From: Peptostreptococcaceae bacterium
GTDB lineage: Bacteria; Bacillota; Clostridia; Peptostreptococcales; Peptostreptococcaceae
Direction: 5' to 3'
Length of the DNA stretch: 64,000 nucleotides
Assembly (NCBI GenBank): GCA_902363255.1
Contig: CABIZO010000005.1
Coordinates: 223,928 to 287,927 of the forward strand
The notes beneath the pieces are model-generated. The model made no database searches, had not been told where the DNA came from, and saw nothing but the letters and a program-made list of their open reading frames with translations. Positions 44,379 through 52,499 of the stretch are shown piece by piece (within the stretch, counting starts at the first letter, position 1; the number at the start of each line of letters is the position of its first letter). Made by a program: the position numbers and the translations under genes.

Positions 44379-44927
44379 ATGAAACAAAAGATGAAAAAAT
44401 TAACAATAATAGGAATAATATTTTTATTAATAACAGGTTTTAATAATTCTTCTTTTAATAAAAACATAGAAGAAGGAAAAGAAGCAATAACCAATAAAGA
44501 ATTTATTAAAGCGAAAGATTTATTTAAAAAAGCAGTAGATAAAAAGTCTGATGATAAAGAAGCTAGGGCTTTGTATAAACAATCAGAAATATTACTAGAA
44601 GTAATAAAACTTAAAGAAGAAAATAATTTTCAGGAAGCTGCACAGTTATGTAAAAATATAAATAATACTGATAGTGAAGACCATATAATAAAGTTAGTTG
44701 CAGAAGAAATAGAAAATGAATGTAATAAATACTTGAATGATTCGAAGGAGTATGAAGAAAACCTTAATGAAAGAATAAATGAAGGAAAAATGCTTATGAA
44801 CAGTGGAAATTACTCTAAGGCTAAAGAGATATTTAATCAGATTATTAAAGAAATAGAAAGTATAGATGTTTATTATTTACAATTAGATGAAGTAAAAAAC
44901 TATTTAGATATTTGTGAGAATAAATAA
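44379..44927 (+). CDS. Exported TPR-like protein with a lipobox lacking cysteine
   Basis: A 182-aa helical protein. Residues ~5-22 form a signal-like helix ending LLITGFNNSS, where a lipoprotein would read LLITGC; the Cys is Phe here, so it is probably an anchored or secreted protein. The rest resembles two TPR units (EGKEAITNKEFIKAKDLFKKAVDKK and EGKMLMNSGNYSKAKEIFNQIIKE). A second ATG at 44391 is possible. Function unknown. Confidence 0.68.
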   Translation: MKQKMKKLTIIGIIFLLITGFNNSSFNKNIEEGKEAITNKEFIKAKDLFKKAVDKKSDDKEARALYKQSEILLEVIKLKEENNFQEAAQLCKNINNTDSEDHIIKLVAEEIENECNKYLNDSKEYEENLNERINEGKMLMNSGNYSKAKEIFNQIIKEIESIDVYYLQLDEVKNYLDICENK

Positions 44928-44933
44928 AAATAG

Positions 44934-44975
44934 AAATCCTAAGAAATAAGTTGTTACTATTTCTTAGGATTTTTT
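44934..44975 (+). terminator. Terminator after TPR-like gene
   Basis: AAATCCTAAGAAAT pairs perfectly with ATTTCTTAGGATTT, then TTT. Confidence 0.9.
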
Positions 44976-45120
44976 GAGGTTATACAAAATTATGGTATGA
45001 TAGGTTTTAGTTATAATAGTAAGGCATAAAGTGAATTTAAATAATTGTAGAAAATTCTAATGATATTTTTGGTTATGGGTAATTATAAGAAATGAAAAAA
45101 TATTGAAGGAGAATATAAAA

Positions 45121-46563
45121 ATGGAAATAGATAAGCTTGGTGAGATATTAAGGATATATACAGATAAATTGAAATACAACAGTGGATTTGCTGCATATAA
45201 AAGGAATTATGTAAGTAATGATTATGTAAATACAAGAGGAAAAGAGGCTACATTTTATGCAACTGTCTTTGACGAACATCATAGACGAAGTTATACATCT
45301 ATGATAAATATAGATACTGAAAAAAGAACAATTTCAAATCTTAGTTGTGATTGTCAAAATGTATTTAATAATAAAGGTCCACAAGTGTGTCCACATATAG
45401 TGGCAGCGGTACTTAATGGAATAAAGAAGTTAAGGGATAAAAGTAAAGAAGAATTTTCAGAAGGTGATGTAATATTAAATCCATCTGTAATATTTGATAT
45501 CAGTCAATCTAGGGGAGGAAACTTAGGTGCAGATTTATATATCGAAGGTATAGATAAAAATGAATATGAAAAAATATATGAATCTTATAAAGAAAAATAT
45601 AAATATCACCTTATGCCAGATGGTAGTTATATTGATTTGAAAGATAATGATTTAGAAAAAATATTTCAGATTATAGATGTACTTGGGATTTATGGCGATT
45701 TTCAAAAAATTAAAATACCAGATAATAAGGCTATATTTCTAGAAAAAATATTAGAAAATGAAAATTATACTCTAATAAATGGTAAAAAATATGTAGATAA
45801 TGTAATAAAAAAATATAACAAATTAAATAAAGATATAAAAGTTCCAGATAATTTAAAGGCAAATCTTAGAGATTATCAAATTGAAGGTTTTAAATTTTTC
45901 AATACTCTTTCAAATTATAATTTTGGAGGAGTTTTGGCCGATGAAATGGGACTTGGTAAAACAGTACAAACTTTAGCATTTTTACTTTCTAAAAAAGATA
46001 AAAAATCCATAGTTATAACTCCTACATCGTTAATTTTTAATTGGAAGAGTGAATTTGAAAAGTTCACACCAGATATTAAACTTGGAATAGCTTATGGTAG
46101 TAAAACTCAAAGAGAGATAATATTAGAAAATCATAAAGATTATGATGTTATACTAACAAGTTATGGAACTTATAAAAATGACATTGAGAAATATAAAAAT
46201 ATAAATTTTGATTTTTGTATAATAGATGAAGCTCAGAATATTAAAAATCCAGACTCTATAATTACTAAAGCTATAAAAAGTGTCAATGCTAATGTGAAAT
46301 TTGCATTGACAGGAACTCCTGTAGAAAATAATCTTATAGAGCTTTGGTCTATTTTTGATTTTATTATGCCTGGATATTTATATAATAAGAAAAAATTTGA
46401 AACTATATTTGCTAATAACGAAAAAAATTATGTTCAATTAAAAAGTTTGATAAAGCCATTTATGCTTAGAAGAACAAAAAAAGAAGTTATTAATGAATTG
46501 CCAGATAAAATAGAACATAAATTTTATGTAGAACTGGAAAAAGAGCTTACAAGAGTTTTGTAA
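45121..46563 (+). CDS. SWI2/SNF2 helicase, N-terminal fragment (frameshifted gene)
   Basis: The 480-residue front part of a DEAD-like ATPase acting on DNA-protein complexes. A SWIM zinc finger lies at C76/C78...C90/H92, then a shortened middle region, then the SNF2 N-lobe with ADEMGLGKT (Walker A, 277-281), DEAQ box (369-372) and ALTGTPVENNL. The frame stops at TAA 46561 just as the helicase C-lobe should begin; the rest is in another frame (46569-47207). The break follows GTTTT at 46555-46559: one more T would restore the frame as ...RVFVNLVKRRILENN.... The 130 residues between SWIM and SNF2 are far fewer than in typical bacterial relatives (about 1,050 aa in all). Start ATG follows AAGGAG. 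Confidence 0.85.
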   Translation: MEIDKLGEILRIYTDKLKYNSGFAAYKRNYVSNDYVNTRGKEATFYATVFDEHHRRSYTSMINIDTEKRTISNLSCDCQNVFNNKGPQVCPHIVAAVLNGIKKLRDKSKEEFSEGDVILNPSVIFDISQSRGGNLGADLYIEGIDKNEYEKIYESYKEKYKYHLMPDGSYIDLKDNDLEKIFQIIDVLGIYGDFQKIKIPDNKAIFLEKILENENYTLINGKKYVDNVIKKYNKLNKDIKVPDNLKANLRDYQIEGFKFFNTLSNYNFGGVLADEMGLGKTVQTLAFLLSKKDKKSIVITPTSLIFNWKSEFEKFTPDIKLGIAYGSKTQREIILENHKDYDVILTSYGTYKNDIEKYKNINFDFCIIDEAQNIKNPDSIITKAIKSVNANVKFALTGTPVENNLIELWSIFDFIMPGYLYNKKKFETIFANNEKNYVQLKSLIKPFMLRRTKKEVINELPDKIEHKFYVELEKELTRVL

Positions 46564-46568
46564 ACTTA

Positions 46569-47207
46569 GTGAAAAGAAGGATACTGGAAAATAATGAAGA
46601 TAATATGACTGTTTTTTCTTACTTAACAAAATTAAGACAACTTAGCATTGCTCCAGAAATAATTGTTAAGAATTATAAAGGAAAAAACTCTAAGTTGGAA
46701 ATATTAATTAATCTTATAAAACAAGAAAGTAACAGAAAAATATTAGTATTTTCACAGTTTACAAAAGTCCTTCAAATTATAGAAAAGAGATTAGAGGAAG
46801 AAAATATTTCATACTCTTACCTGGATGGAAAGACAGATGCAAAAGATAGAATAAAATTAGTAGAAGAATTTAATAATAGCGAGACCAAGAGAGTATTTTT
46901 AATATCATTAAAAGCGGGTGGAACAGGATTAAATTTAACAAGTGCATCTATGGTAGTTCATTTTGATCCTTGGTTTAATCCAGCAAGTGAGGATCAAGCA
47001 AGTGATAGGGCGCATAGAATTGGTCAAAAAAATGTAGTTGATGTAATTAAATTAATTTCAAAAGATACTGTGGAAGAAAAAGTAATAGCTATGCAAGATT
47101 ATAAAAAAGAACTTATACAAGATATAATTAATTCTAACTTGGATAGTAGTGCATCTTTAGAAAAACTATCTAGAGAAGAAATTATTGATTTATTTGAAAA
47201 TATGTAA
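46569..47207 (+). CDS. SWI2/SNF2 helicase, C-terminal fragment (frameshifted gene)
   Basis: The 212-residue helicase C-lobe of the same protein: ILVFSQFTKVLQIIEKRL, SYLDGKTDAKDR, FLISLKAGGTGLNLTSA, and DRAHRIGQKNVVDVIKL with the motif VI arginine. Its GTG 'start' at 46569 lacks a ribosome site and the frame is open upstream past the end of the first fragment, so it is not an independent gene. Without frame restoration the helicase should be inactive. Confidence 0.8.
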   Translation: MKRRILENNEDNMTVFSYLTKLRQLSIAPEIIVKNYKGKNSKLEILINLIKQESNRKILVFSQFTKVLQIIEKRLEEENISYSYLDGKTDAKDRIKLVEEFNNSETKRVFLISLKAGGTGLNLTSASMVVHFDPWFNPASEDQASDRAHRIGQKNVVDVIKLISKDTVEEKVIAMQDYKKELIQDIINSNLDSSASLEKLSREEIIDLFENM

Positions 47208-47213
47208 AAAGAA

Positions 47214-47236
47214 AAAGATGGCAAAAGCCATCTTTA
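47214..47236 (+). terminator. Terminator after SNF2 gene
   Basis: AAAGATGGC pairs with GCCATCTTT around AAAA. Weak T tail. Confidence 0.7.
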
Positions 47237-47322
47237 AATTTACAATTCATACTCGGGGAAAGTAAGAATATAACTTAAGTTAATTAATTACTATATCTAA
47301 GGGTTAAAAATATTAAAAAAAC

Positions 47323-47357
47323 AAAAAAGTCAGAAGGTAAAGCCTTCTGACTTTTTT
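47323..47357 (+). terminator. Second terminator before the DUF4397 gene
   Basis: AAAAAAGTCAGAAGG pairs with CCTTCTGACTTTTTT. The rest of the 47208-47512 gap is AT-rich with no gene. Confidence 0.9.
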
Positions 47358-47512
47358 ATATCTTCAAAATATAATTATTAATTATCTTATTATTAATATT
47401 ATAATATATTAATTTACATATTTTGTCAAATGGATTTTGTTTTGTAGCAAAAAAAGAACTTCAACATACAATTATTAATAAAGCTTATTTTTATATAGGG
47501 GGATGAGAATTA

Positions 47513-48127
47513 GTGTTAATTAGAAATGACATGAATATTTCTTATGTGAGGGCTTTTAATGCTTCTCCAGATGCACCTCCATTAGATATTTATATCAATG
47601 GAGGACTTATTTTTAAAAACTTGTCATTTAGAAGTTTTTCGGAGTACGTACAATTTCCAATGGGAGAATATAAAATAGAGGTATTTCAAGTAGGACAAAA
47701 AGAAAATCCTGTGCTTACACAAAATATTAAAGTATCACAAAAAGAAGTTATAACAATGGCTGTTGTAGGAAATTTTGAGGATCTTCAAGTAATACCATAT
47801 ATAGAAGGTAATGCAGATGATTTATCTGAGAATGAAAGTAGATTAAGAGTTATACATTTATCACCAGATGCTCCCAATGTGGATATATTAATCGATGAAA
47901 GTTTAGCTTTTAATGATGTGGGGTTTATGGATGCAACTGATTATGTTCAACTACCTTCAGAAACTTATAATTTGACAGCAGACATTGCAGATACCAATGA
48001 CATTGTGCTAACATTGGAATTAGAGTTAAAAAGCCAAAAAGTTTATACTGTTTATATAGTTGGAAATCCACCAAATTTATATGGGATACAGTCCTTAGAT
48101 GGGAGCACATTTGTAAGATTTAAATAG
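47513..48127 (+). CDS. DUF4397 protein, two repeats
   Basis: A 204-aa protein of two similar beta-sandwich DUF4397 repeats: first VRAFNASPDAPPLDIYINGGLIFKNLSF, second LRVIHLSPDAPNVDILIDESLAFNDVGF, each followed by a strand-rich half. No signal peptide is present, unlike many DUF4397 proteins, so location is unclear; spore or surface association is a guess. Start is GTG about 9 bases after GGGGGATGAG. Confidence 0.85.
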   Translation: MLIRNDMNISYVRAFNASPDAPPLDIYINGGLIFKNLSFRSFSEYVQFPMGEYKIEVFQVGQKENPVLTQNIKVSQKEVITMAVVGNFEDLQVIPYIEGNADDLSENESRLRVIHLSPDAPNVDILIDESLAFNDVGFMDATDYVQLPSETYNLTADIADTNDIVLTLELELKSQKVYTVYIVGNPPNLYGIQSLDGSTFVRFK

Positions 48128-48144
48128 TTAATAAAATTATAAAT

Positions 48145-48176
48145 AAAAAGTAGAGATATTATTTCTCTACTTTTTT
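48145..48176 (+). terminator. Terminator after DUF4397 gene
   Basis: AAAAAGTAGAGA pairs with TCTCTACTTTTT. Confidence 0.9.
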
Positions 48177-48319
48177 ATTTATATAAAAACTTTATTTCAA
48201 ATGATTCTTTATAGATTATTTTATATTTGGGATAATTGAAAAATATGGGAAATGCTATTATAATTACAATATAATTAGAAAACATACATACTTTATTTTG
48301 GAAAGAGGGGGAAGAATAT

Positions 48320-49195
48320 ATGTCACAGTATGAAATATTTACTGATGTTACGAGTGATTTACCACCAGAGGTAATAGATAATCTTGATATAAAAGTTATT
48401 CCAATGGATTTTGAAATGGATGGAAAAGTATATTCTCATTATCCTGATGAAAGAGAATTAGATAGTAAATCTTTTTATAAAATGGCTCAAGAAGGATTTA
48501 TGGCAACGACAACACAAATTACGCCATCAAGATTTATAGAATATTTTACTCCTACTTTAAAAGAAGGAAAAGATATTCTTTATATTTGTTTTTCATCTGG
48601 GCTGAGCGGTACTTATGGATCATCAAAAATAGCAATATTAAATTTAAAGGAAGAATATCCAGAAAGAAAAATAATGTCTATAGATTCTTTATGTGCTTCA
48701 TCTGGAGAAGGGCTTTTAGTTTATTTAGCTTCTAAAGAAAAGCAAAAGGGGAAAACAATTGAGGAATTATATGATTGGGTAGAGGAGAATAGACTAAATA
48801 TCTGTCATTGGTACAAGGTAGATGATTTATTTCATTTGAAAAGAGGAGGAAGGATTAGTTCAGTAGCAGCCACATTTGGAACAGCTTTAAATATAAAACC
48901 ATTATTGAATATGGATAATGATGGTAAACTTCAAGTGGTAGAGAAATTAAGGGGAACGAAGACTTGTGAACATCATATGATTAATAAATTGAAAGATAAC
49001 TATTTACCTGATAAATATGATACTGTAATTATTTCACATGCTGATTGTGAACATGAGGCTATATTATTAGAACAAATGTTAAGAAAAGAATGTAAAGTTG
49101 GAGAAATTATACATTCGAAGATTGGGCCAGTAATAGGTGCTCATAGTGGAAAAGGTACATTACTGATTAATTTTTATGGAAAACAAAGAGGATAA
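48320..49195 (+). CDS. DegV-family fatty-acid-binding protein (FakB-like), copy 1
   Basis: A 291-aa cytoplasmic protein of the DegV/FakB family, which holds a fatty acid while FakA phosphorylates its carboxyl. Seen: EIFTDVTSDLPPEVI at the N-terminus, ATTTQITPSRFIEYF, ICFSSGLSGTYGSS, LKRGGRISSVAATFGTALNIKPLL and the C-terminal SKIGPVIGAHSGKGTL. No FakA kinase gene is in the window. A second DegV protein follows in the next operon, which may differ in chain preference as FakB1/FakB2 do in staphylococci. Confidence 0.9.
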   Translation: MSQYEIFTDVTSDLPPEVIDNLDIKVIPMDFEMDGKVYSHYPDERELDSKSFYKMAQEGFMATTTQITPSRFIEYFTPTLKEGKDILYICFSSGLSGTYGSSKIAILNLKEEYPERKIMSIDSLCASSGEGLLVYLASKEKQKGKTIEELYDWVEENRLNICHWYKVDDLFHLKRGGRISSVAATFGTALNIKPLLNMDNDGKLQVVEKLRGTKTCEHHMINKLKDNYLPDKYDTVIISHADCEHEAILLEQMLRKECKVGEIIHSKIGPVIGAHSGKGTLLINFYGKQRG

Positions 49196-49200
49196 TTATA

Positions 49201-49276
49201 TTTAAAAAGAATTGTTATTTTAAAAAGAATTGTTATTAATGATAATGTTTATTATTAATAGCAATTCTTCTTTTTT
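49201..49276 (+). terminator. Terminator with a tandemly duplicated left arm
   Basis: The 18-bp unit TTTAAAAAGAATTGTTAT occurs twice in a row (49201-49218, 49219-49236). The second copy pairs with ATTAATAGCAATTCTT (49254-49269), followed by CTTTTTT. The extra copy offers an alternative pairing. Confidence 0.7.
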
Positions 49277-49425
49277 ACTTAGGGATTGAAAGTTGATCGA
49301 AGCAAAATTTATTACAAAATATTTATTCGTGTAATATTATGAATAGAATAGAAATTTAATGTTTAATGTGTACTTCTATAGTTTTTGCTTGGTGAAGCCA
49401 AAATAAAATCTAAGAGTTAATAATA

Positions 49426-49478
49426 TATAATGTGGGAAAGCTGTAGTAAATAGATAAAAATTTACTATGGATTTTTTT
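49426..49478 (+). other. Short terminator-like hairpin with upstream -10 (possible small transcript)
   Basis: TATAAT (49426-49431) is followed closely by TAGTAAAT (49444-49451) pairing with ATTTACTA (49460-49467) and a run of seven T. The rest of the 320-base gap upstream (49277-49425) shows no gene. Could be an attenuator remnant or a very short RNA. Confidence 0.35.
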
Positions 49479-49484
49479 ATGAGT

Positions 49485-49553
49485 TTAAAATGATTGACAT
49501 ATCAACTAAATACAATTAAAATGATTGACATATCAACTAATAGATTGTATATA
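49485..49553 (+). promoter_or_regulatory. Tandem operator-promoters of the thioesterase operon
   Basis: A 25-bp direct repeat occurs at 49485-49509 and 49516-49540. Each copy contains the palindrome TTGACATATCAA (49494-49505, 49525-49536) whose first half is a perfect -35. A -10 follows 17 bases after each: TAAAAT (49517-49522) and TATATA (49548-49553). The MarR protein coded in this operon is the probable ligand-responsive repressor. Confidence 0.65.
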
Positions 49554-49596
49554 AAAGTAACGAATTTATTTATATGGCAGGAAGAAGGTATATAAT

Positions 49597-50358
49597 ATGG
49601 AAAAAATATTTGAGAAGGAATATGAAGTTACATATAGAGATACAGATGCAAGGGGAGAATGTTTTTTAACTTCTTATATGAATTTTATGGCAGATTGTGG
49701 TTTAAGCCAAGATGAGGAACTTGGTTTTGTTATTTCTGATATGGTAAAAGAAAACCATACATGGATGTTAGTGGATTATGAAATCACTATTCATAAATAT
49801 GTTAAGTATAAGGAAAAACTAAAGGCGAAAACTTATATTGAAGGAATGAATAAATTTTATGCAGTAAGACATTTTAAAATTTATGATAAAGAAGATAGAT
49901 TAATTTTAGAAGGAAGAACATTAGTAATATTAGTTGACTCAAGGAAAAGAAGACCTTTATCGATACCTAATGAACACTACACTGCTTATGGTGTTAATGA
50001 AAAGACAGCAACTATAGGAAGAAATAAATTAAAACTTTCAAAATGTAAAAATGTTGATTATGAAAAAGAATTTAATGTTAGGTATTCTGATATAGATTTA
50101 AATTTGCATGTAGGTAATGTGGCTTATTTAGGTTGGATACTAGAGACCATACCTTTTGAAATTATGAGCAAATATAAAATTTATTCTGTGAAAATAAAAT
50201 ATCAAAAGGAATTAACTTATAGAGATAAAGTAAGTATAAAAACGGAAATAAAATCTAATGATGATAAGATTAGTGCATATCATGAAATAATAAATGAGAA
50301 TGAAGATGTGGTAGCTCTTTTAGAAACTCATTGGAATAAAATACAAAATGTTTGTTAA
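49597..50358 (+). CDS. Acyl-ACP thioesterase
   Basis: A 253-aa cytoplasmic enzyme of the FatA/FatB-like double hotdog fold that releases fatty acids from acyl carrier protein. First hotdog: YEVTYRDTDARGECFLTSYMNFMAD; second: FNVRYSDIDLNLHVGNVAYLGWILE with the Asp-x-Asn-x-His catalytic pattern. It heads an operon with a MarR regulator and a DegV fatty-acid binder, so released acid may be captured by the binder. ATG follows GGAAGAAGG. Confidence 0.88.
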   Translation: MEKIFEKEYEVTYRDTDARGECFLTSYMNFMADCGLSQDEELGFVISDMVKENHTWMLVDYEITIHKYVKYKEKLKAKTYIEGMNKFYAVRHFKIYDKEDRLILEGRTLVILVDSRKRRPLSIPNEHYTAYGVNEKTATIGRNKLKLSKCKNVDYEKEFNVRYSDIDLNLHVGNVAYLGWILETIPFEIMSKYKIYSVKIKYQKELTYRDKVSIKTEIKSNDDKISAYHEIINENEDVVALLETHWNKIQNVC

Positions 50359-50369
50359 GGAGCTTAAAG

Positions 50370-50810
50370 ATGAATAAGAAAGATAGAGAAATGAGAACTT
50401 GTATATCTGTTTTATATAGACAATTTCAAACATATATAAATAATAATACTAAAGATTTAGGAATAGGCGCTTCTGAGTATATTTTTTTAATAGAAATGTA
50501 TAAAAAAGATAATATGAGTCAAGAAGAGCTTTCTAAGTCTTTAACTGTTGATAAAGCAGCTACAGCAAGGGCTATTAAATCTTTAGAAGAAAAAGAATAT
50601 ATTTTTAGAATAAAAGATGAGAATGATAAAAGAACAAATAGAATAAAACTTACTAAAAAGGGTATACAAATACAGGAAAGATTAATTGATTTGCTTGAAC
50701 AATGGAATAGTTATATAACAAAAGATATGAATATTGAAATATTAAATATAGTATTTGAAGCTATAAAGCAAATGTCTACTAAGGCAATAGAGATAAACAA
50801 GATACAATAA
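50370..50810 (+). CDS. MarR-family regulator in the fatty-acid operon
   Basis: A 146-aa winged-helix regulator: HTH region about 52-85 (MSQEELSKSLTVDKAATARAIKSLEEKEYI) and wing (IKDENDKRTNRIKLTKKG). Start is ATG 50370, 8 bases after AAGGAG. It lies between the thioesterase and DegV genes. By position it resembles FabT-type MarR proteins that control lipid synthesis in response to acyl chains; the TTGA-N4-TCAA palindromes at the promoter are its probable sites. Confidence 0.88.
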   Translation: MNKKDREMRTCISVLYRQFQTYINNNTKDLGIGASEYIFLIEMYKKDNMSQEELSKSLTVDKAATARAIKSLEEKEYIFRIKDENDKRTNRIKLTKKGIQIQERLIDLLEQWNSYITKDMNIEILNIVFEAIKQMSTKAIEINKIQ

Positions 50811-50829
50811 AGACAGGAGAATAGACGTA

Positions 50830-51675
50830 ATGAATGATTTAAAAATAGTATGTGATAGTTTAGCAGACGTTCCAGAGAATTTAATTAAAAGATATGATAT
50901 AGAGGTTATACCTTTAACAATAAGAATTAATGATGTTGAATATAAAGATGGAGAAAATCTTTCGAATGAAGAGTTTTATAAACTAATAAAAGAATATAAA
51001 GAAATTCCTAAAACGTCACAAGCTACTTATATTCAATTTAAAGAAATATTTGAAAAATACATAAACCAAGGTAAAAAAATATTATATATTAGTGGTTCAT
51101 CTAAAGTTACTGGAACATATCAATCGGCAATGGTAACAAAAAATGATTTAGAAGGAGAGATTCATATATTTGATAGTTTGAATCTATCTTATGGATGTGG
51201 AGCTCAAGTGGTTACTGCTTGTGAAATGAATGAAGAAGGTAAATCAATAGATGATATAATAAAAAAATTAGAAGAAATAAGAGATAACATATTAGTATTA
51301 TTTGCTGTTGATAACTTAGACTATCTAAAAAAAGGAGGTAGACTATCAGCATCAAAGGCAGTAATAGGAAGTATGTTAAGTATAAAACCAATATTACAAA
51401 TGCAAGACGGATTTATAGTTAATATAGATCAAGCTAGAGGACATAAAAAAGTCATATTAAAAATGATAGATATGGCAAAAGAGTTTGTAAAAGATGATGC
51501 GGAAAATAAGAGAATCGGTATTGCTCACGGAGATAATGAAATTGAATTTGGAAAACTAAAAGAAGCTATTAAAAATGAGTTGGATTTTAGTAAAATTGCA
51601 GAAGCTAAAATAGGTCCGAGTATAGGTTCTCACACAGGAGCTGGGACTATAGGACTTTGTATATGGAATAAATAA
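50830..51675 (+). CDS. DegV-family fatty-acid-binding protein (FakB-like), copy 2
   Basis: A 281-aa DegV/FakB protein: KIVCDSLADVPENLI, KTSQATYIQFKEIF, ISGSSKVTGTYQSA, LKKGGRLSASKAVIGSMLSIKPIL and AKIGPSIGSHTGAGTIG. It begins 20 bases after the MarR gene, so the three genes form one transcript closed by the terminator at 51679. Shares the family scaffold with copy 1 but is clearly diverged. Confidence 0.9.
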   Translation: MNDLKIVCDSLADVPENLIKRYDIEVIPLTIRINDVEYKDGENLSNEEFYKLIKEYKEIPKTSQATYIQFKEIFEKYINQGKKILYISGSSKVTGTYQSAMVTKNDLEGEIHIFDSLNLSYGCGAQVVTACEMNEEGKSIDDIIKKLEEIRDNILVLFAVDNLDYLKKGGRLSASKAVIGSMLSIKPILQMQDGFIVNIDQARGHKKVILKMIDMAKEFVKDDAENKRIGIAHGDNEIEFGKLKEAIKNELDFSKIAEAKIGPSIGSHTGAGTIGLCIWNK

Positions 51676-51678
51676 TAA

Positions 51679-51714
51679 AAATAAACCTAAATCAAATGAT
51701 TTAGGTTTATTTTT
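51679..51714 (+). terminator. Terminator after the fatty-acid operon
   Basis: AAATAAACCTAAATCA pairs with TGATTTAGGTTTATTT, followed by TT. Confidence 0.9.
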
Positions 51715-51780
51715 ATGCATATATTTAATTATATTAAATAATATTCACTAAGAAATAGTAAAAAGGGGTGGGAAAAATTG

Positions 51781-52287
51781 ATGGATAGAATACATGCTTT
51801 AATAGCCGTATTAAAGCATGACTGGGATGAACTTAATTTGGCTGCTAAATCGTTAGTTATTATTGGGGGATTACTATTTACAATAATTATCTATATTACA
51901 GTGAGTGGTTCGCTTTCTTTACAAACCTCCAAAGAGGTTGAAGTAATATTTAGATCTTCATTGGCATCAGTCTTTGGATTTATATTAAGTTCCAATACAA
52001 AAAATGATAATAAAAAGAGTTTGGGGAGAAAATCCCTACAAAGAAGAGATTACGAAGAAGATGAATGTGATGAAATGTGTGAAAGGATAAGAGCTTATGA
52101 TTATTGTGATGGAAATTCTGTTCAAATATCTATAGCTCTTATTATTGCTATAGTATCGGCAGGAGTAATTTTAGTTATATATATATGTAGTATTAATACA
52201 GATAATGCTATACTATCACAGTTTAGAGATTTGATGTGTACTTCTATAGGTTTTTTGCTTGGGGAATCTAAAATTAGATCTGATTAG
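51781..52287 (+). CDS. Membrane protein of unknown function with a central charged loop
   Basis: A 168-aa protein with hydrophobic segments at about 24-44 and 50-65, a charged cytoplasm-type loop (KKSLGRKSLQRRDYEEDECDEMCERIRAYDYCD), and further segments at about 115-140 and 147-162. Family not recognised. ATG 51781 is preceded by GGGGTGGG at good distance; TTG 51778 is also possible. Single gene. Confidence 0.65.
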   Translation: MDRIHALIAVLKHDWDELNLAAKSLVIIGGLLFTIIIYITVSGSLSLQTSKEVEVIFRSSLASVFGFILSSNTKNDNKKSLGRKSLQRRDYEEDECDEMCERIRAYDYCDGNSVQISIALIIAIVSAGVILVIYICSINTDNAILSQFRDLMCTSIGFLLGESKIRSD

Positions 52288-52335
52288 GAAAATATAGAAA
52301 TGTGAAAAAAATATGAATAAAATTTCATGAAAATG

Positions 52336-52350
52336 TTTTCGTGACGAAAA
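52336..52350 (+). promoter_or_regulatory. Perfect 15-bp palindrome upstream of the MFS gene
   Basis: TTTTCGTGACGAAAA is symmetric about its central G and lies 150 bases before the MFS start. A second palindrome, TTTCATGAAA (52323-52332), adjoins it. Likely a repressor or activator site; it does not match the cre consensus well. Confidence 0.5.
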
Positions 52351-52499
52351 GTGAAATTCAATATTCACTAAATTCACAATTGAGCCTTTTCTTTCTCTGT
52401 TATATCATTTACATTTTATGTTATTCTATTAACAGATAAGAAAGACCACTTATTGGGGGTCTTATACAGAGATAAGATTGAGAGGAGTACAATTAAATT

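Noticed and set aside
44127..44387. 86-codon minus-strand frame opposite the 43-aa peptide gene
   Set aside because: No ribosome site; the plus-strand small frame has a perfect one and a membrane helix.
49330..49420. FapR-like operator in the gap before the thioesterase operon
   Set aside because: The TTTTGCTT...AAGCCAAAA stretch is only weakly symmetric and unlike the known FapR consensus.
52336..52350. cre site for CcpA upstream of the MFS gene
   Set aside because: Palindrome centre and flanks do not follow the TGWAANCGNTNWCA pattern.
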